Shown here piece by piece: positions 12,239 through 22,519 of a stretch of 59,178 nt of DNA. Source of the stretch: Stereocaulon alpinum. Lineage: Eukaryota; Ascomycota; Lecanoromycetes; Lecanorales; Stereocaulaceae. A program made the translations under genes and the position numbers. The notes under the pieces are model-generated. The model was not told the DNA's origin. It made no database searches and was given only the letters and a program-made list of their open reading frames with translations. Numbering within the stretch: position 1 is the stretch's first letter; every line of letters begins with the position of its first letter. The stretch lies in contig JAEUBA010000128.1 in the NCBI GenBank assembly GCA_018257865.1, forward strand, positions 1-59,178, in the 5' to 3' direction.

Positions 12239-14241
12239 ATGGCAAGACAGCGCAGTATCGTCCATCTTGATGATGATGCGCATTTGGCCCAACTGGGCCA
12301 CAAGGCGGAGCTGAAGCGCCATTTCTCTCCACTTGCTATGCTGGGCTTGGCTTTTGCTATCCTGAATTCATGGACTGCTCTCTCGGCTTCTTTGTCCCTG
12401 GCTCTGCCTTCTGGAGGATCAACGTCAGTAATATGGGGACTCATCACTGCCGGGATCTGCAATATGTGCCTTGCGGCGTCTTTGGCCGAGTTCTTGAGTG
12501 CTTACCCTACCGCTGGAGGACAGTACCATTGGGTCGCTATGATTTCTTGGAAAAAATGGGTACCGCTACTATCCTGGATCACCGGCTGGATCAACGTATC
12601 CGGATGGATTGCACTGGTGGCCTCTGGAGGTCTTTTGGGAAGCCAGCTTATTATTGGCGTCATCTCGTTTATGAACCCCAACTATGCGCCTCAGAGATGG
12701 CATCAATTCCTGATCTACATTGGTTACAATCTTGTCGCATTCTTGCTGAACGCATTTGCCAATGATTTCTTGCCATACATCACAAAAGGAGCCTTTACCT
12801 GGTCGATCTCCGGATTCGTCATCATATCTATCACCGTACTGGCAACTGCTTCGCCAACTTACTCTAGTGGAAGCTTGGTGTTTACTGAGTTTATAAACAC
12901 GACTGGTTGGCCGGATGGGATCGCATGGCTTTTGGGCCTTCTCCAAGCAGGTCTCGGGCTTACCGGGTTTGATGCAGTTGCGCATATGGTATGTAGACCT
13001 AGGCATGGAGGTTTTTGGGCTTGCTAATCAGTCTGCGAAGGTGGAAGAGATTCCCAATCCAACTGTTGAAGGACCACGCATCATGATCGCTTGCGTCGGG
13101 ATTGGGATCTTCACTGGATTCATTTTCTTGACTGTCCTTTTGCTTGTGGCTGGCGATTTGACAAATGTCATTTCAAACACTGCTGGGCCGTTGCTCGCCA
13201 TCTTCTATAATGCTACAGGTAATAAGGCGGGCTCAATATGCCTCCTCATGTATGTTGTTCATCATGATTGTTGGGATATACCTGCTTATCTAATGATCAT
13301 AGCTTCCCGCTTGTATGCCTACTTTTCGCTACTATCACCATCATGACAACGAGTAGTCGCATGACTTATGCATTTGCAAGGTAATCCAGTATACCAAAGA
13401 TGGTGAACATTGAAATTGTAATTGATGCGTGTTACAGAGACGGCGGACTTCCAGCATCAAGATTCTTCGCCAAGGTTCATTCGAAACACGAGATGCCCCT
13501 GAATGCCCTCATCTTGACTACAACCTTGGTTGTAATCTTTGGCTGTATCTTCCTCGGCTCGTCTAGGTGATTCTCAGATATCCACCATTCCTTATAGGCA
13601 TTGATGATAGCTGACGCTTGCAGCGCCTTCAACGCCATCATCTCAGCATCTGTCGTCGCCCTTGGAGTTTCATACGCCATCCCTCCAGCAATCAATTGTC
13701 TACGAGGTCGTAAGATGTTACCGCCAAGACCTTTCGTCCTGCCTGGTCCTCTTGGCTGGTTCTGTAACCTGGTCAGTACTGCGTCCCCTTATCTTCAACC
13801 GAGATAGTCGCAGTCCTTGGCTAAACAAAATCCAACAGCTCGGCATCGCATACGTAATAGTAACAACAGTCCTCTTCCTCTTCCCCCCCGACCTCCCAGT
13901 AACAGGAAGCAACATGAGTACATTCCCCTTTCCCCCCAACTGTCTCCATCCACACCCCTCACTACTTCCATTTCCTCTCCACACCCCTCAATACCTTACT
14001 CACCACTCAATGATTCACAGATTACTGTATCGTAGCCTTCTTCATCGTCATCGTCATCAGCGTTGTCCAATGGTTCGTCGACGGAAGGAAGAATTACAAG
14101 GGGCCGCAGATTGAATTGGTTGGCGAGGATTTGGCGGATGATGGGTATGGGAATCGGTATCCGGGGAAGGTCAGTAGTAGTGATGAGGTGGGGGTTGGGG
14201 AGCTTCAGGGGGAGACAAGGAGGGCGGAGATGAAAGGATAG
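12239..14241 (+). CDS. Amino-acid/GABA-type permease (APC superfamily)
   Basis: Seven exons (12239-12988, 13041-13249, 13303-13380, 13438-13566, 13624-13771, 13839-13917, 14021-14241) give 537 residues with matching phases. The N-terminus LAQLGHKAELKRHFSP leads into the first membrane helix (AMLGLAFAILNSWTAL). GGQYHWVA, DAVAHMVEEIPNP and the late SNMNYCIVAFF segment are hallmarks of the fungal GABA/choline/amino-acid permeases of the APC family, which import substrate with protons at the plasma membrane. About 12 hydrophobic spans are seen. The acceptor of intron 1 is taken at AAG 13040 rather than CAG 13031, because the upstream CAG lies only a few bases from the GCTAAT branch site and 13041 restores the family sequence. 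The substrate is not predictable. Confidence 0.85.
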
Positions 14242-14932
14242 GTTATTGGGGGGTGGAGATGGTATTCGTACGAACCAGAACAATGACAGCTGCAACGCTT
14301 GTGTTCACTCAATCGAGATTCGAACTCAGTGACCTTGATCTTGCAAATTTTATTTCCTAAAACCTCCATACCCTCTTAGCCAATTCTTGAAATTCATCAT
14401 ACCCTGTCCACGATGAGTAAGGAGATCAAATTCTTCAACTTCCACACTGCGAAATTCTAAATTCCTAGCCCCCTTTACCACCTACATAACCTACCTCATT
14501 AACATACCTCGGACGGACTTTGGTGGACTTGTGATGAGTTTATGGTAGTCATATGAGCGGTAGCGAAGTGGCTCATAATCAGTAGAAGAGATGCAGAAGT
14601 AACGTTTTGGTACTTCTTGTCGGTTCTGTGGTAGGCGTTGTCTAGTTGATGGATTGTTTCATGGGCATAGTGGGCACGTATTTTTTTATGCTAACTGAAC
14701 CCTTTAGCCGACTAGCGTGCTTACCTGATCGACCAGTTCCGTCTCGATCATCCGCACCTTCGACTTCTCCACACATGTCACATGATCTTCCACGCATAAT
14801 CCAATCATCACTGTACTCATCTACTGCCATCGCAATGTCTCTTCATTCAGGCACCAGCTCCTGCTTGCACTTTCGGAGTGTTCCAAGGATTAAGCCCTTA
14901 GGACCCCTAGGCACGTTCACAGCTCACCCACC
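14242..14932. other. Intergenic and promoter of the Fe-ADH gene
   Basis: About 690 bases between two plus-strand genes. There is no credible open frame. A TTCGAATC-containing stretch at 14310-14335 recalls a tRNA T-loop but lacks the other arms. The last 40 bases before 14933 are C-rich and end in CACCATG. Confidence 0.5.
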
Positions 14933-16069
14933 ATGACTGAGCGAGCAGAACATCCTCTTTCTGGCCTCTGGCAGCCATCCCAACTCGAACGCCTCTACTA
15001 CGGGCCCGCTTCTGTCCAGACCCATCTCCTCTCCTGCCTGCCTTCATCCTCCTCCAAAGCCTTCATAATCACAGGCTACTCCCTCGCAACCAATACACCC
15101 CTCGTTCAACAAGTCGAGAAGCTCTTGGGCTCGAAACACCATGCAGGAACTTTCTCGAACATCAAGGCGCATGCGCCGATCGCCCAATTGGACGAGGCAA
15201 CAGACCTCGTGGGCAAAGACTCGTCAATTGATACCGTCATCAGCATCGGAGGCGGTAGCCCGATTGATTCTGCCAAAGCCGTATCGTACAAACTCCATGA
15301 AAAATCCAATAAGTTCCTCCACCATATTACGATTCCGACCACCCTAAGCGCAGCGGAGTGTACCATGATTGCTGGCTATACGAACGCAGACGGTGTGAAG
15401 AGCATGTATCTGGCCCCAGAGCTGATGCCGCAAGTCGTGATTTACGACGCTAAGTTTGGTGCTGAGACGCCACAAAAGCTCTGGCTGTCTACAGGCATCA
15501 GAGCGCTGGATCATGCAGTAGAACTACTATACAATCGATATGCTACCGAGGTTCCTGCGAGATCTCTGGTTCTGACAGCCATTGAGCAATTGTTCGAATA
15601 CCTACCTAAGTCCAAGGCGAACCCTAAGGACGAGGACACAATTACAAGACTACAGTTGGCATCTTTCAGCTCTCTATACCCTATCGGCCTCAACATCAAA
15701 GGTGGTATTGGCCTAAGCCATAGTATGGGCCACGCAATGGGTTCGCCGTACGGCATACCACACGGTATCACATCCTGTATCTCGCTGGCACGTGTTGTGA
15801 GGCTGAAGGCCCAAAACCCCGAGGACGCAGCCCAGATCGCTCGAGCGTTGCCTTTCATCGGGCACAGCAGAAGTGGAGATGACAAAGAAGATGCTATCAA
15901 GGTGGGTGATGCAATTGAACAGCTGGTCAAAGACCTCGGGCTGGAGACTAGACTCAAGGACTACAATGTGGGGAAGGATCAAGTCCCTAATATTGCAAAA
16001 AGGGCGACTGGTGCGGAATCTGGATCTCTGTATGAGAGCGTCTTCGAGATAGTGGAGAGCAAGCTATAG
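14933..16069 (+). CDS. Iron-type alcohol dehydrogenase / maleylacetate reductase-like
   Basis: One exon, 378 residues. The dinucleotide-binding motif GGGSPIDSAKA lies at residues 106-116. The metal-binding half contains ALDHAVE (191-197) and GLSHSMGHAMG (with H263 and H267), followed by H277, the usual Asp-plus-three-His set of group III (Fe) dehydrogenases. The length is typical for the maleylacetate reductase branch, which reduces maleylacetate to 3-oxoadipate with NAD(P)H in aromatic degradation; a general Fe-ADH role remains possible. The ATG at 14933 has the strong context CACCATG. No ring-opening dioxygenase is next to it, so the pathway cannot be confirmed from context. Confidence 0.85.
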   Translation: MTERAEHPLSGLWQPSQLERLYYGPASVQTHLLSCLPSSSSKAFIITGYSLATNTPLVQQVEKLLGSKHHAGTFSNIKAHAPIAQLDEATDLVGKDSSIDTVISIGGGSPIDSAKAVSYKLHEKSNKFLHHITIPTTLSAAECTMIAGYTNADGVKSMYLAPELMPQVVIYDAKFGAETPQKLWLSTGIRALDHAVELLYNRYATEVPARSLVLTAIEQLFEYLPKSKANPKDEDTITRLQLASFSSLYPIGLNIKGGIGLSHSMGHAMGSPYGIPHGITSCISLARVVRLKAQNPEDAAQIARALPFIGHSRSGDDKEDAIKVGDAIEQLVKDLGLETRLKDYNVGKDQVPNIAKRATGAESGSLYESVFEIVESKL

Positions 16070-17748
16070 GTGCGAGTTGGTTTTGAGTGTATATCGCGTG
16101 ACTTCATTATATTGATGGACATCCTTCGTTGACGTTGCCATTTGAAGACTCCACAACGTTGCCATTTATTGTGAATAGCATTCAGAGTGACCTTGAGCTT
16201 TCCATCGCGGTACCGGGATAGACAGATGCCAATCAACTCCACTGCCGGAGGTGGATGCTATACTTGCAAGGCGGCCTGCTTCGTCCTCCATATATCACTA
16301 CTGACCTTCGACTCAAGGAGACTGCCCACCTAAGCAAGGAATAGTCCCCAACTCAGCTAATCCCAGAATATTGCCGGAAGTATACCCCTTACCCTCCAGA
16401 CATAACCCCCAACATTCTAACTCGTACTACTTCCTTCTCCAACCCGCTGCCAAACCCACCTCAAAATCTCCGCATTGTGCCGAGAATGGAACCTGCTAAA
16501 TATGGGTATCTGGTACCTGCGCGCGTCGAGACTACTAAGCTGTTTTGGCGGCAATTGTTGATCCTGGCTGCGACTTAGTTGTGAATGTCGGACGTTGCTG
16601 CTGTTTTTGTCATGTTGTTCTAATTCTGGATGGAGAGAGGGGGATGCGGAGAGCATGTCCATTTGGGCTGAAGATGTTGATGCGAAGCAACTTTATGCCC
16701 CTGGGACTCTCATCATCCTCATGACTTGCAGTTGCAGATCTGGCTGTGTGTTCTTGATACAAAGGAACTACGAGCATGCGCTTTCCGCAATTTGATTAAT
16801 AGGGAGATCTCGAGAGCAGAAGTCGTCTCGGACGCAACATCTCAAGCCGTTAGCCGTCGAGGCGGCGGAAGTGGAGTCTACCAGCTAAAATTCGAGTGGA
16901 AATGACCCGCGGATCAAAGAAAGCTTCGGCCCTCCTTCGAGTCCAGTAGAATCACAATGGTATCGTATAGCTATTCAACGAGAAGAGTCATAAAGTCGTC
17001 TGTTTGACTTGAGCTTTCTGTAGCTTCTCAAACTAGATAGACTAGTTACGAAAACCAATTACTAGGTTTAGAGACTTGAGAGGGGCCCTGGATTCCTTTC
17101 ACTGGCAAGGGCACATATGCAGGAATGAAGTGGATCCAGCGGCGACTCATGAAGCCTGCTGTGGGTGTAAGAACATACGTAGTTCTTGTTAGGGACGACT
17201 TTTTGCAACCCGTGATGGCGTAATTAGCGCCGCCCCCAGTACCTAATTTCCGTCTTATCTTATCGTTTGGGCGCCAAGACAATAATGTTGTCCGAATTCC
17301 ACCGCTTCGCGCGCTGAAGTATTTGAATGAACATACCAAAGCTACTCTGAAGTAGTGGATTTAATTTAAATATGTGGTGTGAAGCCAATATTTGTACACT
17401 GAGACATTGCCTTATTCAGATCGGGAGACGTCGGTAGTTGTCTCTATCTAATCGAGTAGGGAAGAAAGAACGACCTGCCAAACTTGATTAGGCCGACGGG
17501 CATGATGATCGGTGGAGGAGAAATTAGTCGTGAGGCGCGTTTGAAACATATCCTTGAGGCAAATGCGACGCGGGGAAACCCGACTGCCGCTGTAACACGG
17601 CGCCGGCGTAATACTTCAACTCGCTTACGCGAAACTCACCGACTTCTATTCCCGATAAAGACGGAGCCTCATCCACAATCATCAACAGACAATTTTCCAT
17701 CTCCACCATAACACACTTCTTCATCCTGACAACCCTACACACTTCACC
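16070..17748. other. 1.7-kb intergenic region, nothing recognised
   Basis: It holds only short frames on both strands. Nothing with a start, codon bias and motif was found. C-rich DNA (CACACTTCACCATG) precedes the next gene. Confidence 0.5.
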
Positions 17749-18243
17749 ATGGCGACCGGACTCCTCTTCGATCCTCTAAAATTGCTCCGCCTAGCACCCC
17801 TGATCACCTCCACGGCCACCCTCATGTATGCCCATGACCAACATCTCTTCTTCAACGCCTGGACCCACGAGAGCTACCGCAAAGAAGCAAACGCCTTCCT
17901 TCCTCGCTGGTTCAATATCTGCGTCCATCGCGCCATCATCATCATCTTCACCGTCTACCCTGCCACCATGATCCTCGCCGGAGCAAACATTTACCTCGGA
18001 GACCCTGCAAATCAGCAGGCTACTAAGTTATACTATGGTGGGCTAGCGTTCACATTCGGACATTTCTTGTTTGGGAAGTGGGCCATGCGGCTTATCGGCG
18101 CCATTGAGAATGATGAATCGAAGGGGAACAGCACTACGGACATGCGGTCTTGGTTGGCTATGAACATGATCCGAAGCGTGACTGTGGACTTGTTAGGTTT
18201 CCTTAGCTTCTTGATGGCCGTGATGTCTAGCTTGAGGGTCTGA
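17749..18243 (+). CDS. Small four-helix membrane protein, unknown function
   Basis: A single exon of 164 residues with a good start context (TTCACCATGG). Four hydrophobic spans are visible: about 12-28, 58-78, 96-115 and 140-160. The polar linker with YRKEANAFLPRW and the short helices give a topology like the fungal DUF1772/anthrone-oxygenase-type membrane proteins, but I cannot point to a diagnostic residue, so this is only a topological comparison. C-rich wobble positions in the first half support coding. Confidence 0.65.
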   Translation: MATGLLFDPLKLLRLAPLITSTATLMYAHDQHLFFNAWTHESYRKEANAFLPRWFNICVHRAIIIIFTVYPATMILAGANIYLGDPANQQATKLYYGGLAFTFGHFLFGKWAMRLIGAIENDESKGNSTTDMRSWLAMNMIRSVTVDLLGFLSFLMAVMSSLRV

Positions 18244-19639
18244 TAGGATTGAAGTCTCTTAACAGGGTCCGAATCCCTCATGAGAGTCTTGCAGTGGTGA
18301 GTCTCCCTGAAGCTTATCCTCCACCCCAAGAGTACCCAACCTTTCTTACTGTTCTTGATAAAGTTTCCTGATACATGACCGCACGGCTTGCTCTATCACC
18401 ACTACGAGAGCTTCGGGGATACAAGATGACGGGATATCGGCATTGAAGGTTTCCACAGCTGGCTAATTACCACCAATTCTCTCTGACAGACTTATAATAG
18501 ACGGACGGTTGTGTCCGTCAAAGGACGCTATGCACGCAATTAGCCTTACTCACCCTCTTATAGGATCATCGAAATAAACCTTCTAATTAGGCCACCGAAG
18601 TTCCCCGCATTGCGCTAGTATCTAGCTGCCGATGCCGTTTAACCTACCTTACCGTTACCCCTCGTTCTGACGTTTGACGCCTCTTGGCGAATTCCACCTC
18701 CAATATCAACCCCTACTCGACCCCCATGCTGACTAGTCTTGCCTTTGTGGTAGCCATTGCATGATGATGGACAGATTCAGCACTGTGGAAATCGCGTGTG
18801 ACCATAATCTGAGCGTCTTAATACCCATGGCCAGTCTGGCTTCCATCATTTTGACTACCTTGTATTCGCAAATCTCAATGGACGAGACCCAGTGATCGAT
18901 GGATTCATCTTGCACAGGAACGCTGATTATTGGCCAGGCCTCTGTGTCTGACCTGTTCTTTATCTTGACTATGGAATTTTGGATCTCGATGAAACCACCT
19001 CACAATTCCTCAAGTATTGGTTCATTACGGGGGGGCTCGCCAGAAGCCGTTTATTTGTGCGGACGGTTCATCCGTTACCTCAAACATCATGTGTGAACTC
19101 AATTGGTGGCATACAGATTCCTTTCTAGTTGGTTAAGGGAACCGTTGGACTGTCAATGTGGTAGTCGCTGGGTGCCTCAATAGCTTGAACTAAAAAAGCC
19201 CATTTCCATTGGTCAATGAATAACCTGTTCTTGAATGGATCCAACCGTAACTTACGACGTTCGTCGACAAGGCTTATTATCCTCAAGTTCTCTTCATCGA
19301 ACGTCGAATGGTGCTTGGACATGTATCAAATCATGGTTTGCCTCGCTGGCTTAGGAACTAGCACTGCGGAGAAGTACGATATACCGAGATAGGCTTACAG
19401 AATGAGACAAGATTCACTTATCGAGGCTGACGAGACTTTGCGGGGGTATACGTAGTTCGTGCATGCGTTCATATTCCCTGCCTTCATGCGTAATTTCATG
19501 TGGCCGAAGGTGGGGGAGCATGGTGTTGTGGACTGCATGTTGATATAATACTTTCTCATGCTTCATATTGTGTCCCTTGCATTGATTCTTCAATCGACTG
19601 TACATAGTGATATTCTGAACCGTACCAGATGTTCTCACT
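18244..19639. other. 1.4-kb intergenic region, nothing recognised
   Basis: A minus-strand frame at 19125-19322 of 65 codons has a plausible composition but no identifiable motif or partner exon, so it is not called. The rest carries no signal. Confidence 0.45.
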
Positions 19640-21996
19640 ATGACTATTCCAGATGAAGTTGATATTATCGTGGCCGGCGGTGTGTACTTATGTATCCATT
19701 GCTTCCAAACGACATCAGAACTAACATCATGTCTAGGCGGCTCCGCTGGGTGTGTCGTGGTAGGCCGTCTCGCGGCCCTCGACAGGAATCTGACGGTGCT
19801 ATTGGTTGAGGGTGGGGAGAACAGCCTCAAAAACCCATGGATTCCAAAGCAAGTTACTCAGTACTACTGCCAGGATGGTCCTGATTGACATCACTCAGGC
19901 CGGGCATTTAACCAAGGAACATGAAGCTTGACTCTAAGACAGCTTCGTCCTACCACTCCACGCCTTCCAAGTGGCTTTCTGGTAGACGTGCCATCGTGCC
20001 TTGTGCCAACGTCCTCGGCGGAGGTTCAAGCATCAACTTTGTAGGTCACGCAGGGATTAGCTAGTCGAGTGAGAAGTTAATGATCACTACAGATGATGTA
20101 CACTCGTGCTAGTGCCTCGGACTACGATGACTTCCAGGCTGAGGGATGGACGACAAAGGAGCTTATCCCTCTCATGAAAAAGCATGAAACATATCAGCGT
20201 CCACGGATTCGAGGGTCCTATCAAAGTCTCGTTCGGCAACTACACCTATCCAATTGCTTGGGACTTTCTTCGTGCCACGGAGTCACAAGGCATCCCAGCC
20301 ACAGACGATCTCTAAGATCTCACGACTGGCCATGGAGCCGAGCACTGGCTCAAGTGGATCAATCGAGACACTGGCCGTCGATCAGACTCGGCCCATGCCT
20401 ATATCCATTCCAACATGAGGCACGTCGATCCTCACGTATGTGGTTAGCCGTCCATTGCTGACACGTTGCATAACAGGAACCATGGCAACCTCTACCTTAT
20501 GTGCAACACCAAGGTCGATAAGGTGATCATCGAGAATGGTCGTGCCACCGCCCTTCGAACTGTTCCCATGAAGGTACTCGATACCAAGCAGCCTCAAGAG
20601 AGGGTCATCAAAGCCCGCAAGCAAATCGTCATCTCCTGCGGAACCCTCAGTACCCCACTTGTTCTTCAACGCTCCGGTATTGGTGATCCCGAGAAGTTGC
20701 AGAAGGCTGGCGTCAAGTGCCAAGTCGAGCTTCCTGGCGTTGGTCTCAACTTCCAAGACCATTACCTCACCTTCTCGGCCTGCCGCGCTAAGCCTGACAC
20801 TGAGAGCTTCGATTACTTCATCAGAGGTGATCCGGAGGTGCAGAAGAGGGTCTATGACCAGTGGAACTTGAACGGAACGGGTCCATTAGCTACTAATGGT
20901 ATTGAGGCTGGCGTTAAGGTCAGGCCTACAGAAGGAGAATTGCGTCAGGACTACATGAAGGAGTTCCGTTCAGGATGGGACAGCTATTTCAAGGAGAAAC
21001 CTGACAAGCCTGTCATGCACTACTCCGTTGTCTCTGGGTGGGCCGTTTCGCAATTGAATCAAGACATGATACTAATGGTACACAGTTTCTTCGGAGACCA
21101 TATGCTCATGCCATACGGTAAACTTTTCTCCATGTTCCACTTTTTGGAATATTCTTTCTCTCGTGGTAGCACCCACATCGTCTCGCCAGACCCATATGAA
21201 GCTCCCGATTTCGACGCTGGCTTCATGAATGATGAGGGTGATATGGCGCCTATGGTTTGGGGCTACATCAAGTCTCGTGAGAATGCCCGCCGCATGGAGG
21301 CCTACGCTGGCGAGGTCACTGACAAGCATCCGTGAGTCTCAGCCCCAACATGAGTATTTCGATGATTTTGACTTACATGATACAGATTCTTTGCATACGA
21401 CTCCCCTGCCGCAGCTCAGGACCTCAACTTGCAAGACACCAAGGCCTATGGCGGCCCCAACCATCTATCCGCCGGCATTCAGCACGGTAGTTGTTCGATC
21501 CAAACCAAACCAAATCAGGCAACCCTCCAAAGGCTAGCTTCGTCACTAGCAGCTAGGTTAGCGAAATACGTGATGACCTAGACTACACGGCAGACGATAT
21601 CAAGCAGATTGAAGAGTGGGTCAAGCGTCACGTTGAGACTACTGGGCACAGTAAGCTTCTCCCTTCCCCATGACCCCCAACTGTTCCAAGTGCTGACTGA
21701 TGAGCCCAGGTCTCGGCACTTGCAGCATGGCGCCCAAAGAGGGCAACTCCATTGTCAAATACGGCGTCCTTGACCCTCGCCTCAATACCCGTGGCGTCAA
21801 GGGCCTCAAGTGCGCTGACTTGTCTATCTACCCTAATAACGTCGGTTGCAATACTTATAGCACTGCGCTGCTGATCGGCGAAAAGGCGGCGTTGCTCGTT
21901 GCAGAGGATCTGGGCTATAGTGGCGATGCGTTGAAGATGGAGGTGCCGGTCTGGCACCAGGGAACATATGAGACTACTGGCATGGCGAAACTTTGA
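19640..21996 (+). pseudogene. Broken alcohol oxidase (GMC oxidoreductase)
   Basis: The relic covers a full GMC flavoenzyme of the alcohol/methanol oxidase branch. Splicing 19680-19736 restores the FAD-binding motif AGGGSAG. Later blocks include LGGGSSIN, ASDYDDFQAEGW, HGAEHWLKWINRDTG, VISCGTLSTP, PGVGLNFQDHY, HSLGTCSMAP and CNTYSTALLIGEKAA. The C-terminus MAKL resembles a PTS1 peroxisomal signal. Lesions are: TAA at 19909-19911 where the family has Tyr (before PRNMKLDS); a frameshift with loss of a few codons near 20195-20200; TAA at 20313-20315 replacing Gln (after TDDL); a frameshift near 21520; and TAG at 21554-21556. The intron before 19899 would need a GC donor. Other introns (20041-20092, 21332-21385, 21651-21709) are normal. 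An unbroken 289-codon frame at 20466-21335 is the middle of the enzyme, not a separate gene. Confidence 0.85.
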
Positions 21997-22519
21997 GCGA
22001 TTGAGCAAGTGGAGTGATGCGTGAAGGCTTTTGAATCCAGCTCAGGTAGACATTTCTTAGCACAATAACCAAGCTTTGCTGAGTAGTCTTAGAAACCCAT
22101 TCTCATGTAACAGTGTATTTGGCTCGCGTCTGTCAATTCCTTGCGTCTCTGCAAGTGGCCTTCCTTGGTTTGCCACCAGCGCACCTCTTTAATATTCCGC
22201 CTGTTTTCCCATTCATACGCACTTTCCGTGTTTCTTTGACCCCGACAACACGCTGCTTCTAACTGACTCTTTCGGCATACTCCTAGCTCTTGATAACTGC
22301 AATGCTCGACACAACGAGCTCTATTAGTAGCTGAAAGGCGTCATCGACAGGCATAAAGTGATATCCTGCAGTCTTGACCACCCATGGTCCTCACTGGGAA
22401 AAGTCGTGATTGTAGTTTGTCGGCTTGCGTGGCTCTAAATTACCGTTGAGCGCTGGACGTGATCCTGTTCAATTTCTATCTCTGTGACGGAGGCCTCTTC
22501 ATGCTATGACTTTTCACTA
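21997..22519. other. Intergenic between convergent loci
   Basis: About 520 bases separating the 3' ends of the alcohol oxidase relic and the NACHT-ankyrin locus. No coding signal was found. Confidence 0.6.

Noticed and set aside
14296..14340. TTCGAATC-like T-loop suggesting a tRNA gene
   Set aside because: The T stem is weak and no matching acceptor, D or anticodon arm could be found on either strand.
20466..21335. Independent 289-residue oxidoreductase gene
   Set aside because: It lacks the FAD-binding N-terminus and the catalytic C-terminus, both of which lie in line upstream and downstream as parts of the broken alcohol oxidase.
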